Shown: positions 47,761-60,045 of the stretch, one piece after another
How the letters are laid out: each line of letters starts with the position of its first letter
Position numbering within the stretch: position 1 is the stretch's first letter
Origin: Manduca sexta
Taxonomy: Eukaryota; Arthropoda; Insecta; Lepidoptera; Sphingidae
Assembly (NCBI RefSeq): GCF_014839805.1
Contig: NC_051141.1
Coordinates: 11,292,777 to 11,356,776 of the forward strand
Length of the DNA stretch: 64,000 nucleotides
Reading direction: 5' to 3'
Notes under the pieces: model-generated
The model's input: the letters and a program-made list of their open reading frames with translations, nothing else
The model's database searches: none
What the model was told of the DNA's origin: nothing
Position numbers and translations under genes: made by a program

Positions 47761-48716
47761 ACTTATATTTTGTACTTATTTACCGTATTTGATAAAAACA
47801 TCATGTAATTTTAATTATTTATGGTAATAGACGAAGGTTAACATTATCGACCGAACTTTGAAGTGCCAAAGAGCCTGTTAAATAGATTAAATTGCGATTT
47901 TGATAGATATATTCCATTCATCGCAGATATCAGATGTCTGATCGTAGGTTCCGGTAATATTAACGCCCGGGGCGTATACATTTTCAGCCACGTACCAACG
48001 GAGGTAATATAGCAATATTATAAAAATATTTTCGCAAATATTACATTTCACAAATAACTTTATATGCATTTAGTAAGGTTGTAAGTTTGTTGAAGATAAG
48101 GAAATAAGAAATTTTAACTTGTGTGACTGATTCATGTACTGAGGAATGATTTTGGTATTTGCAATTACGTTTATTTTTGTTTAATGCGTGGGATATATAT
48201 TTATTTAGATTTTATAATTAGGGATTAAGAATCTATTTAATATTTTATCGCTTATGTATTAATTTAGAACAAAGTTATGTTTAGATACATAGATAATTTA
48301 GTACGACATCATTATCAAAGTCGACAGCAAAATTGCAATTTTAAAGTTAGTAACGCGATTCTTTTAGCAAAAAGATTTTTCTTTCTATTTAATTAGCATA
48401 GAATTTCTATAAGGGAAGATTCGTACTCGTAATATAAGGCAAAATTATACTCAAATTATCTTGAAACCTTGGGAATTATGATCCCTATAGGTAACTACTT
48501 AATTACACAATACAAGTGATTTAAGTAGTGAGCTGCAGAAAGCGGCTCAGAATTCATTTTACGAATATACATTTAATTCAATAAGCATCATGTTGTGAGT
48601 TTTTATATTTTTATTTTACTAGTGTAAAGGCAGATTTACATTGAGTCAGTAACTAAAGTCAGTGCACTGCCGAGTCAGTGCTGACCTGGCACTGCCATCG
48701 TGTAAATTGATTTCAA

Positions 48717-48942
48717 ATCAGGAGCCTTATTAGAGAATAAGGGATAGGGATAGAGATCCCGCACGTTATTTAAACAGTGTGTAACAAGCACGTAACACAA
48801 CACATCATGTTTAGGACTATAGAAATTTGGCTTACAGAATACCATTCCACGCACATTTCTAGTCCTAAACATGATGTGTTGTGTTACGTGCTTGTTACGC
48901 ACTGTTAAAATAACGTGCGGGATAGAGAATAAGGCCCCTGAC
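48717..48942. mobile_element. Fold-back element (MITE-like) with about 70-bp inverted arms
   Basis: Arms 48757-48826 and 48855-48922 are near-perfect reverse complements (TCCCGCACGTTATT..., GTAACAAGCACGTAACACAA, CACATCATGTTTAGGACTA), separated by 28 bases. The outer ends ATCAGGAGCCTTATT and, inverted, GTCAGGGGCCTTATT also pair, with the left outer region carrying about 20 extra bases. TTCAA lies on both sides (48712-48716, 48943-48947) as a possible 5-bp target duplication. The minus-strand open frame across it is a by-product of the palindrome. Confidence 0.85.
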
Positions 48943-49326
48943 TTCAATATTCCCGCTTCATATTTTTCGGCGTCAGTCCGCTCCCCCCGCCACCCACGCC
49001 AGCGCAACTGACGCCGTGCAAATGCTGAAGTCAGTTGCTGTCGCTTTATTGTACGGGGACCACACTGCATTGCACCACATCACAAAATGACGCGAAAACT
49101 GAGCGACACGGAGAACTTAAAGAGCATTCAACTATACCGCGATAATTAATGCCTGTGGGATAATAAATCACAAAATTATAGAAATAAAGAAATGCGCGCA
49201 ATAACATTACAGAATATTGCGCGAGAAATAAATTTAGAAGGGTTAGGACCGAGATTAAAATAAAATTAAAAACTTGAGGGCAACACTGACTACAAACGTG
49301 TGTACTCCATAAGAAATATCCTCGAC

Positions 49327-49469
49327 TAATGACGAAATTAATCAGTCTTTACGATGCTGATGGTCGCAAAAGGGTATATCCTAGACCTGGAGAACGATAT
49401 GTACTATGTGCCACGCCTGAAAGGGTAAGCTTTGGAGATGGTTTAGTTTTGTTTTGGGGTGGTATAAGC
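49327..49469 (+). pseudogene. Tc1-like transposase remnant
   Basis: In one frame it reads SLYDADGRKRVYPRPGERYV followed by VSFGDGLVLFWGGIS. This matches the Tc1/IS630 segment DGRxRVWRRPGERY...FGGGSVMVWGGIS that follows the first catalytic Asp. NDEI just upstream, one base out of frame, corresponds to the usual SDES/TDES box. Only about 48 codons survive, with no flanking terminal repeats found. It lies 124 bp beyond the exon 3 donor, inside intron 3. Confidence 0.8.
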
Positions 49470-49592
49470 TTTAAATTAAAATCTTAGAGTCATTATATCT
49501 CAACACAGCCAAATCAACCAATTTAGTAGGTGGCCTAATTTTTCTATCCACCAGTATATTTATATAATTTAACTAATCATTATGAACCTTAC

Positions 49593-49738
49593 CTCCATAA
49601 CAATAGCGTTGTGCTGGCCTGGGTGATGTGGGTGAAGGTACAAATGGTTTCCGGCAAGCGTGTGGCGTCGAGGATCGTCACGGCGTGATGGACGTCCTCT
49701 AGTCGGTCCACGGCTCGCCTCTCCGTCCGACAACCCAC
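49593..49738 (-). CDS. Sickle-tail/p140Cap-like scaffold, coding exon 3
   Basis: Acceptor TTTGTGACTTAG, donor GTTATGGAG|GTAAGG, two bases finishing a Ser codon plus 48 codons: GLSDGEASRGPTRGRPSRRD, DPRRHTLAGNHLYLHPHHPG and QHNAIVME. It is Arg/Gly-rich then His-rich; RRDDPRRHTL resembles a basophilic-kinase recognition site (inference). Phase agrees with exon 2 (SDWSS|G) and exon 4. The plus-strand frame at 49660 is a shadow. Confidence 0.9.
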
Positions 49739-50429
49739 CTAAGTCACAAATAAGATTAGATTTTCATATTTCTTTTTTATCTCAGGTGCCTCTGCGTGCA
49801 CTCAAATACTACCCGCGACACCGATGGCGCTCTGGAAAGCGAGCGCGTATTTATCAACCTTTAGTATTTACACTATCTTTTAATTAAGTGGAATGTTAAA
49901 GGTTCGACTAATCCAAATTTTAATTAGATCGGTTATATATTCGATCGAAAATATATTCATCCTTTTGTTCAGATTTCAAATTATATCCTATTTTACCCCA
50001 CATAAAATATTTAATACAATGTTTCACTAAATTAACACTAAATATGTTATAAGTATTTAACATTATCACGTATTGGTACAATATACGTGTAGTATGTTCA
50101 TACAGTCATTAGCTAACCATCGCAGACCTTCTTCTCTCGTACTTATACAACCCATTTACCTTTTAATTCTCTCCCATTGTTGTGTATTTACCTAATTATT
50201 TTTATTCATTAGTCAAAAAAATATTTAAATTGATTAATTATATTTATAATCTTTTTTAATACAAAGTCTTCTTGTAATTGTTTATACACACAGTCATATA
50301 CACAGTCACAAGCTTTAAACATTTCTCACAAATCTGTAAAAGTTATGAAAAAAATTATAGCAAATAATTGGCTGTAAATGAAATTAAATAATTTATTTAA
50401 ACCTATAAAATGTTATACACTATTTAGAT

Positions 50430-50560
50430 TCCGTCAATATTAACTCTACCACCAGTTCGGAAAGCAGTTTTCACCAGAAAAGAACGGGCAAAAAACTCTG
50501 GTGTGGCTCTTTCCAAAATAAATTTAAGGTATAAACTACAGTACATGAAACACAGAAAAG
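50430..50560 (-). repeat. Interspersed repeat, inverted partner of 29740-29885
   Basis: TTCCGTCAATATTAACTCTA, CCACCAGTTCGGAAAGCAGT, TCACCAGAAAAGAACGGGCA and AAAAACTCTGGTGTGGCTCT are the reverse complement of the corresponding parts of 29740-29885. The pair lies in different introns of the scaffold gene in opposite orientation. Confidence 0.75.
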
Positions 50561-52236
50561 AGAAGTATTCCAATTATTTTATTTTCATTGCGGTTTAGAT
50601 CAGTTCATTTTGTATTCAATGTATTCATTATACTTCAATGTCGTATTAACACAAGTAATTGGATTCACGAAAAACAAATAAATTTCATTCGTTTTAGTGT
50701 GTAGGTATTTGATCAAATAATTTTCTCCAAAACTAAACCAGATACCACTACATAAATAGTGTGCCTCAATTCATCATCAACTTTGGTATAAAAAAAACGT
50801 CAATTAACGCTTACTAACTGGTAAGAATTAACAAGCTTTGATTTTTTTGGTCATCATTTTTAATAAACACATATTATTATGTTTGTTTACCCAACCTTTT
50901 CACTGGTATATAATGCATAATCGAGTTAGTATGAATATAGAAGAAAATTAAACTTGCTTTCATCAAGTGGGAACCCCAGTAAAATCTAATCAAAGTTCCC
51001 GCTGGATGCATCGTATTACCTTTTTAGTGTTTTAACAACTTTCCACTGCGTAAAAGGAAATAAATTCGTATTGATTGGTAAGAATTCTTATTTGCGGCAC
51101 AATTTATCTCAATAATTGCGCTATAAATAATATAAAAGTGGATATATTGAATTCACACAATCATTTGTGCTAGTAATCAGTAAGAAAAGTCTAATAAAAA
51201 ATTAAGAGGTAAAAGTCTTAATGAAGATGTTAGCAATTTTACATGATTACTCCAGACAAGATACTTGCTGAAAACGGGCATAGTTAGTAATTATGTGGCA
51301 TCCTAATAATTAATCAGTAATTAACTTATCACTGTTTCCTTTGAGTACGAAACTAATTGGGGAGAGTAAAGAAGAAATTACCGAAACAGTGATAAGTTAA
51401 AACTTTGAACAACAACGGTATATTAAAATGTAGTAAGCGAGTCGTAAGTTATCATTTTATAAAAAAAAACAAACACTTGAAGTCATAACACAATGTAACA
51501 TATAGTTAAATTTAAAAAATTATAAGTGAGTTAAGCTGGGGTTAAAAAAAAAATAAAATAAACAAACTTACTGAACACCCAAATAGTAGATTGCTGGGAT
51601 GGCTATCAGCCTGAGGCCAAATTCTGTAACTCACATCCTAATCTCAAAGATGACGACTCGAACCAGGAACCTCCACTACTTCTCACCCTTGCAACAACAA
51701 AATAATACTAGAACATCCATATGGCCTGCGAAGTCATATTTTCCATGCTTCTGTGTTTAAGAGGATATATGACAGTTAACTAAATGCAATCACATCGATG
51801 GACACATAAGTTCCAGTGCTAGTCAACACCATCACTTTACAATACATCAAACTTTTCAGGGCTAACTCAGTTTAGAATACGTCAGATCTAAGCGTTCCCT
51901 GTCATATTAATAACAGTAGACGAGTATACGACCATTTGAATAGAGTTAATTGCACACTATTTAAGATGTCATCATTTTATGATTCACATGTTCACTCTAC
52001 GGGACAAATGATTCCAAAATTATACTACTTGCTTTAGAGCGTATATTATATTTTTACTCGTGCTTATAATTTAGGATTTAATATTGATAAATTTCAACCT
52101 ACATATTCTGAAGCTTACTTTTATGGGAACACGAGCGACTCTAAAACCGCGTCGGACAGAAATTTTAAACCCATAGAACTCAAGTCCATATAATTTGATC
52201 AAATAAAAAAAAATCGTGTATAAGTACATATACCTA

Positions 52237-52720
52237 AGTAGCTTTTGGTCACGTCTCTGCCCGCGTGTTAATGTTCTTCCAGGCTAAAGTGTTCTATTAT
52301 AAAAATCATGCCATATATTTTCCCGAGAGCATAAGCTTAAAAACATAGTTTCATCCCAAGGTCTCAAACTATCTCCTTACCAAATTTCATGTAAATTCTA
52401 TAATATATATTTTTATATTATATTTATTATTTAAGAGGAACAATTCCGTCATGCTTTGTTGTTTCATAATTTTAACCGTTTACAAACGCACCCAACGTAA
52501 TCACTCAAAAGCAATTAATTTTCCCTGTGTTCGCAACAGTTTTCTTTACTGCTGCGCTCCTATTGGTCGTAGCGCTATGATATAAAGCCTATAAGCCTTT
52601 CCCGATAATTATAGGTCTATTCAACAATATAAGATTTTTTCAGTTAAAACCAGTAGTTACTAAAATTAGCGCGTTTAAACAAACTAACTTTTCAGTTTTA
52701 TATAATAGCATAAATTACAA
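52237..52720 (+). repeat. RTE/SINE-type repeat
   Basis: TAGCTTTTGGTCACGTCTCT GCCCGCGTG, ATATTTTCCCGAGAGCATAA, GGTCTCAAACTATCTCC and CCAAATTTCATG follow the family order. A second part, AGGAACAATTCCGTCA ... AACCGTTTAC ... TATTGGTCGTAGC ... TTTATATAATAGCAT, matches 19920-20215. Confidence 0.75.
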
Positions 52721-52804
52721 TAAAAAACCAATTATACTGACAGAGTCAAGATCACTTTTACTTTTTTAAATATAACCGAACACAGGTCATTACAAACCTT
52801 CAAA

Positions 52805-53225
52805 CCTCTATCCTATTAATATTATTACGTTTGGGAAGACGAATGTATGTTTGTTCCTTTTTCACGAAATACGTTCAGTAGATATTTGGATGAAACCTTA
52901 CAGTAACATTAGTTATACATCAGAATAACACATAGGCTACAATTGAAATTAAACTAATTTTCGGATTCTATCGCGGTTTTAGTATTTTTTATTTTCATAA
53001 TCACGGGGGGGGACATTCGCGTAAATATAAGAAATCATTATGTCTGTATGTTATCGATTTTCTCAAAATCTATTGTACGGGTTTTTATGAAGTTTTGTAT
53101 CGAGATAGCACACTATTTGATTTTGGGAAGGTTATAGGCTACTTTCTATCCCGGGAAAATATATAGCGGGATATTTATCCCAGAAAACTCTTTCACGCGC
53201 GCGGAGACGCGAGCAATAGCTAGTT
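52805..53225 (-). repeat. RTE/SINE-type repeat, minus orientation
   Basis: Ends GGGAAGGTTATAGGCTACTT, CCCGGGAAAATATATAGCGG and GCGCGGAGACGCGAGCAATA GCTAGT, the reverse complement of the family start. Upstream TCTATCGCGGTTTTAGTATT, ACATTCGCGTAAATATAAG and AAATCATTA match pieces at 5720-5812. It includes a G9 run near 53024-53033. Confidence 0.75.
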
Positions 53226-54107
53226 ATATAAATTCGCACATCAATTCAACGTAGAACCTTGTAATAGTGAGCCAGCAATATTACACCTGGTGAATAACTT
53301 TCGTGTCGAATTTAAGATTATTATATTACAAACTGAACGATATTAAAAGTTTCAAAATGAAAATGACAATATAACATGGCTCAAGTCACAAGACACTCAG
53401 GATCACGAATTGCAATTAAAATTGTAAAAGGTTGTTACAAGAAGGATCATAAAAAACCTCTCATTACTTCGCGTGTATACGTTCCAAAAAGCAGTATTCA
53501 TTCTGAAAAAATATATCATATCATATCATTCATACACGAAAATCCTCTTGCCACAAATAAAACACATATATTGTATATCCCAACGAAAGAATTGAAACAG
53601 TTAACATCGTTTAACTACATTTCACAGAAACCAGATATTTCAAATTTATCGGTTGCACTTGAAATCTCAGTATTGCAAATTTGATTTCGCTAGAATTGTG
53701 TAAATATTTTTGGATAAATCGTTTCATATTTCTTTTGCAAAGCAGTAAAGTTATTGAATTTTTTTTCAGTTGATTGGAATTTAATTATAAAATATTTTCC
53801 GTGTTTTTGTCTAATAACTTTGGGGATTCCTGGGATTTTTATCGATAGCTGTCGAACTATTAACTATTTAAGCCAAAATGATTCAATTATGAGTTTTTAT
53901 TTCTTTAGTCTCTAGTGATATAAATTATAATCTATGTTCTATCTAATCTATGCTCCCAAATAAATGGTAATAAAATAAGAAATACCAACAACATTTACTG
54001 TTTAATGCGATAACTGTCCAATAATTTTTACTTATTGCTTGTGAAACCGAAGGGTGATTAATAGTGGATTAAGGCATAACGTCTGATTTTATATTATACT
54101 AGCGATC

Positions 54108-54640
54108 CGTCCTGGCTTACCCTTGGTAGCAGAACATCAGGGCCACGAACTATATCCATAAGAAAGTGGTCGCGGTTTCAACCAAGATTTTTTTCGGTAT
54201 ATCAGTCCCTAAGTATTTTTGGCTGGATAAAAAAATTGCCTACGTCTTTCTTAAGTCTTCAATTTATCTCCAAAACAATTCGCTTGCGGTTTCAACCGAG
54301 CTAAAAGATTTTCCGGGATAAATGTCCCGATTTGTATGTTTCCGATGTTATAAGTAGACTACGTCCTTACCAGGGCCTCAAACTATGTCCATAACAAATT
54401 GTTCCAGGTTTCAACGGAGAAAAAAGTTTCTCGGGATAAAAGTGTCATATATCTTCACTATCTTCATACCTAAATTTCATCGAAATCGGTTCAGGATAGA
54501 AGATAAAAGATTTCCGAGATAAGAAGCATAATATGCTACTTTTATATATTCTATACTTTTTAGGATAATAAAATTATATCCTTTCTTGGGTCTCAAACTA
54601 TCTCAATACAAAATTTCATGAGAGTTCATTCCATAGTTAT
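54108..54640 (+). repeat. RTE/SINE-type repeat, multiply duplicated inside
   Basis: Begins CTAGCGATCCGTCCTGGCTT, then shows the same module several times over: GGTTTCAACCAAGATTTTTT, GGTTTCAACCGAGCTAAAAG and GGTTTCAACGGAGAAAAAAG, each followed by a GATAA(AA)GT-type box. CCTTACCAGGGCCTCAAACT and TTCATCGAAATCGGTTCAGG match the family. This copy is longer than its relatives because of the internal repetition. Confidence 0.65.
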
Positions 54641-54750
54641 GGAATTAATTGCGTTTAGACAAACACGATGCGACGCGGTGTTTGTTTCATTATATGCAGT
54701 AAGGATAACTGACAATTCATCAATATATTCCATTATGTTACTCTCCTTGG

Positions 54751-55296
54751 CAGTGGCGAAGCGTCCATACAAGCCGATTCACACCGGCTTCCCTTTCAGG
54801 ATTTCGGTGATACTAAACAATATATTTAATATATAAATTTAAATTTACAACATATCAGACAATGGACAATAATTTAAATTGATAGTTATATAAGTTTATC
54901 ATGTAAGTAGACTTAAACTGTTGGTCTGTTTGGCGATCGTGATACCTATTTCTATTACATTTACAGTTTTATTTTGAAAATAAACAGATAATATAGGTAG
55001 GTAGTGTGGTTATAATTTTAATACTTACTTTGTTGTTGTTATAACTAATTAATATGTAAGTACTTATATTTGTGATTAATGGAATGGATATACGTTTATT
55101 GTTTAATTTTATAAATGTTTCAAGTATTTACGCATAATAGGTAATTTAGTAGGTATGTCAACGTTCGTTGATTTCGAATCAAGACTAATCTGTTGTCTTA
55201 GTTTTTGTTTTCCGATAAATTGCCCCCGAAATCATAACTGACGACAATTTTTTTTACATCGGGTTACCTTTTGAAAAATTTCACCCTTCGCCACTG
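54751..55296 (+). mobile_element. hAT-type non-autonomous element (MITE), 546 bp
   Basis: Ends CAGTGGCGAAGCGTCC and, inverted, CAGTGGCGAAGGGTG. CAGTGGCG is a classic hAT terminus. It is flanked by 8-bp duplications CTCCTTGG (54743-54750) and CCCCTTGG (55297-55304), one mismatch, the length expected for hAT. No transposase frame inside. An inverted, deleted relative is at 39418-39591. Confidence 0.85.
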
Positions 55297-55542
55297 CCCC
55301 TTGGTAAATTAAGGTTTAAATTAAATAAATTCCTTATCGCAGACATGCATAAAATGAAACAACGAAACTGGGATAAGCCGTATTTATTAATGTAAATAGA
55401 CTTGATAAATAAGAGTTTTAACTAATATAGGGACACTTTAGACAGTAAAAAATTACTGAAAACATTAATTTAATTTAAAATGTTTTGTTTTACCAAAAAA
55501 GTAAGGAAATTATAATAATTAGCAATAAAAAATAGGTAAATC

Positions 55543-55680
55543 TATAATATAAAAATGTATCGCTGAATGTCACGCTAAGCGCAAATCTCGAAAGCAGCTG
55601 AACCGATTTTGCTAATTATTTTTTTATAGAAAATTTGTTATTTATATCCTCTTTTACGAATATAAACACATGAACAATGC
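55543..55680 (+). repeat. Retroelement tail fragment
   Basis: AATATAAAAATGTATCGCTG, GCGCAAATCTCGAAAGCAGC and TGAACCGATTTTGCTAATTA follow the common insect pattern (...ATAACTCGAGAACGGCTGAA CCGATTTGGCTAATT...). Only the tail is present. Confidence 0.6.
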
Positions 55681-55867
55681 AAATCAGAACTATAGATATT
55701 TAAAAAAAATACATTTAAAATTTTGAACAATGGAAGTATCCCGGTTTCCTAAAACTTAATAGAAAACCGAAATTCACTCTCGTTTTCGGTTTCAGTTGAC
55801 AAAATAGTTTCGGTTGTGCACTATTAGAGTGAGACTTTTGTATTTGGTCGGGTTATGCGTTTATATC

Positions 55868-56005
55868 ATCATCATCATCATCTCAGCCACAGGAAGTCCA
55901 CTGCTGAACATAGGCCTCCCCCAAGGATCTCCACGTCGACCTGTTAGAAGCGGCCTGCATCCAGCGACTTTCTGCGACCTTAGCCAGGTCGTCCGTCCAC
56001 CTTGT
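55868..56005 (+). repeat. Common lepidopteran retroelement fragment
   Basis: (ATC)n then CTCAGCCACAGGAAGTCCAC, TGCTGAACATAGGCCTCCCC, CAAGGATCTCCACGTCGACC and AAGCGGCCTGCATCCAGCG. This segment is one of the most abundant repeats in moth and butterfly genomes and supports the host assignment. Related, more diverged copy at 25830-25965. Confidence 0.8.
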
Positions 56006-58379
56006 ATATACATTTATATGACGAGTAGTTACTTACGAGTTTTTAAACAGGCCCTGAGTTTAATAAAAGCGGGTTAAAAAGTGTTTAATGTTATACTCCC
56101 CTATAATTAGACCGAATAGTTACAAGTGAATATTAAAATAATTCAACCATACACACGAGTATTAGTTCAATTGTACCGAGGTTGGATCCATTAGGATCAT
56201 CAACTTGAATGTGTATTAAACGCGCGTATGCGAACTCGATACAATGTAGTAAATGCATTCGTTTAATCGATTATGAACTTTATCGCTCATTGATTACGAT
56301 TTACAAGGAATATATAACACGTACAAATATGGCTATAATACTCTCTGAAATCTACATTTGTAATCATATTAAAAGATTTTACAAAAGTACTTTGAAGTGT
56401 TTAATGTACGAAGCAAGTACCATGCAAGACTGATTTATTAAGATGTCCCTGTTCACAATCCGTAAAAATATAATAATTGATTTACGAGTCATACCTATTA
56501 TATTAAAATAACAGAACAATATGCCGCAAATCGAAACAAAGCTACTTTCTTTCCGGAAAACAACATAAAAATACGTAATTCTCTCGTTTATAGTTTGTTT
56601 TTTTTCTCTCACTTTACATTACAAAACCGCTGGAAAAAATAATATAATTATAATATGACATAATGCACCAAATTAAATAACCAAGCTGTCTTAATAATTT
56701 GAATCTATAATAAGGTAAAGTACTGAAACCCATTAACAAAACTAGATGTTTATTTTAAAAAAATGTTTTGAAGCCAATGTTTTTTAAAAATGATTTCACG
56801 TTACACTTCATATTATTTTTTTAATATATCTATATAAAAATGTTGCTGAACCGCGATTTATCTGAAATTGACATTGAAATGCAATATTCATCAAACATGC
56901 CACACGAGTCGCTGATTGATACAAATTCATCAACTAACTGCATGAAATACGAATATGTATTTTGACATAATGCTTACAAAGAGAATGCAAAATTCCCAGG
57001 CAGCGGACACCTATTGAAATGTATAAACATTAAGCTCACAGTTTGTAATGTTTTAATAATATATCATTACTTTTTTAATATCATGGAATTACTATTTCTC
57101 ATATAGCGATCGCGCACTGGCTGAAAAGAAAAAAGAATATTGAATTCTTAACACCATCTGTACCCGTGCGTTCAATCACCATCTTAATTTAAATCACATA
57201 TTATCGGAACTGATTAGGGCCTGCAGCTGGGTCGAGTAGTGTGTGTGTATGTGTGTGGAAATCAAATAAGTCACTACTGGCTTTGCAATAATCTCGCAGA
57301 AATCCAACCATACCTTGCTGGGAATTGATTCCGCATTACATTTTGGTTAACCAATCTTGCATGAAGCTATCTTCAGGCGTTTTGATTTTAACAGAACTTG
57401 CGAATGTTGTATTGATTGCAGTGTTCAAGTTAGCTGTTATTTGACCAAATAGTAAACTTGACGAAACCTGCATGGCGTTTATACAGTTATAATATAAGTA
57501 TTAAAAGGGAAACCCGTGTCTAAAATTTAAGAAAAAGTTATATCTATATTTTTTTTTATCAAATATCGAAATATACAATACAAAACCATCCACGTCATCT
57601 ATATTATGAGCAGCTTCACAAAATTAAACTGCTATCCGTTTGTCTACACTTGTGGTAGCCTTAGTTCGACCACGTGTGAGCGTTTACTAGCTTTAAGTAT
57701 ATTTCTCCCATGCGCTTTTGCCCCATGCAACTAGTTCCATTTGAAAAAATACGACAGTGACTTAACATAGCAAAGATGGTAAGTAAAATGTGTTTTAAAA
57801 TCGATTTGTATTAAAATTGAAGCATATGGATTTTTATTACGGATTTACATTAAAACGGTACTATTACGGCAGGTGGAATCGATATTAAGGGCCCTTATCG
57901 ACTTAGACCTGTCAAAACCTTCACATTTCCGTCTGGAAACACGTGTTTCAATAATACGAACAAGACCACACGAAAAACTCGAACTAGCAAAACTGTTGAA
58001 ACTACGAGTTAATCTTCTACTTCAATAAATATTGCTTGGAAGTAAATAAACAACACTACGACCAAGAAACAGCTGCACGTAAAGAGCTAAAGTTTGAGAT
58101 CTCTCGTTTAAACTGAGCGATCGATGTCCAGTTCAAGTTCAACTAAATTGAAATGCGCCGTTTACACTTTAATTTCATATTTATGTTCATTCATTTTTTT
58201 AAAACTATATAACTTAGTTAAAACATTAAGAAATCAGCAGTATAGTATGTATTGCGTAAAAAATATATTAGGGTTTTTTTATTTATCTGTGTTCATTGTA
58301 GTTTGAACTTAAGAAATGGTGTGTCGGTATTGCGCAAATAGCGTTTTAATTTTTGTTTTTATACTTGACTCCATTTGTT

Positions 58380-60045
58380 AGCCTGGCAAGGGCCAGCTTA
58401 TGCAACCACAGTGGACTTTTGGGTAAGCACTTTAAGCTGTCGCAACCCTTGTACGTAAAGCGACCATGTTGAGGGCAACCCACTAACAGACTACGAACTT
58501 CGGCTCAGGACGGTCACTGAGGGTGGATGAGACATCAAAAATTATTAATGCGCATAGTCATAGTCTATCTGTCTACAGTATTCGTCGGCACACGGGCCGG
58601 AACTATTAGAAGGGACAGGAAGGCGGGGAATGCATCGAGGACGGAACTATGGTTATGAAGTGTAAGAGTTTCAAGAAGTATTTTTTTCGACGAATATCGT
58701 GGCTGTCTCCATTTAGCGCTGTCGAATGGAGTATAGATCGAATTTCGCCTAACTAACGCATTCGGATGATTGACTGCCCGATCGAAATAGCGTCTGCTGG
58801 CCATATACATAAAGTGCCTGATGGTCAGTATATTTGCGTCCACGTGGAGGTTGCGGTTAAGAACGCACCACGAGGCACCAAGTGAGAGTCTTAGAAATTT
58901 GTTTTACAATACCTGCAGATGCTGAAGTCGAGTTGACGCCTATATCATAATCGGCCTAACACTCGTGGTGAAGATCCGAATCTTTTTACGGGTGGACATT
59001 TTACTATTTTTATTTATGAGCCCACGTATTTGAATTTTGACCCATAGAGAATGCGGCACACGCGCGTACCTCGTTTACGAGTGGGACGAAGGTGAAATTC
59101 TGATCACGAATCACTCCTAAATTGTTGACCCTATTAGTCCAGGAAATGATTTGGCCAGACATACTAACTGGTGCGTAAGGCGCTTGGGCTTTCCTTCTCT
59201 CAGTGAATAGAATGGCCTGATTTTTAGAAGGGCTGACCATGATGCGCCGTTTGCGAAACCAAGAACCGAGCTTATTGGCTGCAGTCAGTAACGTACGCAC
59301 TACCTGATCCGGTTTTCTACGTGAAGCGTAGGTCGCCGTGTCCACGAAGAGCGCCTGATGGGCATATTTTAATTTAGGAATATTGCTTGTGTATAGAGAG
59401 AAAAGAAAAGCAGAGAGAGTGGAGTCATACGGGATTCCGGCGGAAATGGGGTGTCGGGAAGAAAGAATTCCCTCCACGCGATATTTGCAACCGCAATTCG
59501 ACAAAAAGTCTCTTATGATGTGCACGAGCTCTGTAGGCACATTCAGAGGGTACAGCTTCAAATGTAAGTCGAAGAAAAGAGCACCGGTTGATATCCAAAC
59601 TTATTATAGACATGCTTCGTGATGCGGAGTATCTGATGCACGCAAATGTGCCTACTTCAGAAACCAAACTGCTCCGGAGCAGATGGTGAAAATGAGCTAC
59701 TATTTCGATACGGTCGAGGACGATCCGTTCGTAAAGTTTCCCTTATGTACCGATTAGCTAATCGGCCTATAAGAGGCCGGATCGGATGCGGATTTACACG
59801 GCTTGTGAATCCCTATTACAACTACCGCTTGCCAGGCCTCAGGAAAATGCAGTTTGAAAGGCAGCATTATAATAGATGGCAGCGAGAATTTTAACTGGAT
59901 CTTCGGGAGCATATAATTAATCTAGTAGAAATCATATTGCTCCCGGGGCTTTACGTCTATCTAGCGCCTTAATGAGAGCGATGACTTCTTTGATCGTCAC
60001 CAGTGCAAGAAGCTCAGGCGGTAGCGTCTTAATGTTTTTATTGTT
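58380..60045 (-). pseudogene. Dead jockey-like LINE (reverse transcriptase to C-terminus)
   Basis: Minus-strand reading, left end of the protein first: EVIALIKALDRRKAPGA (about 60000-59940), FPEAWQAVVVIGIHKPCKSA and SDPASYRPIS (about 59850-59765). Then a long open frame 59561-59010 with FLSNCGCKYRVEGILSSRHP, SAGIPYDSTLSAFLFSLYTS, NKLGSWFRKRRIMVSPSKNQ and VNNLGVIRDQNFTF. Finally 58843-58565 has RRYFDRAVNHPNALVRR, the C-terminal motif of jockey-type elements. The catalytic YADD box is replaced by FVDT, and several stops and frameshifts break the upstream part. The 3' UTR is about 58380-58560. Confidence 0.9.

Larger units (their letters stand above)
40590..49592 (-). other. Intron 3 of the scaffold gene
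   Basis: 9.0 kb and the densest graveyard of DNA transposons in the window: a repeat pair at 42290-42420 and 47655-47760, LINE endonuclease remnant 42930-43900, repeat 44662-44933, repeat copy 45335-46129, mariner 46130-47046, Harbinger-like remnant 47100-47257, fold-back 48717-48942 and Tc1-like remnant 49327-49469. The part 40590-42290 shows nothing supportable. Confidence 0.7.

Noticed and set aside
48675..49070. 131-codon minus-strand open frame
   Set aside because: It runs across both arms of the fold-back element; the peptide is a product of the palindrome.
53376..53684. 102-codon plus-strand open frame starting MAQVTRHSGSRIA
   Set aside because: It has a fair start context but an AT-driven composition, no recognisable domain and no splice or promoter evidence, and it sits 150 bp from a repeat inside intron 2. 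A translated search would be decisive.
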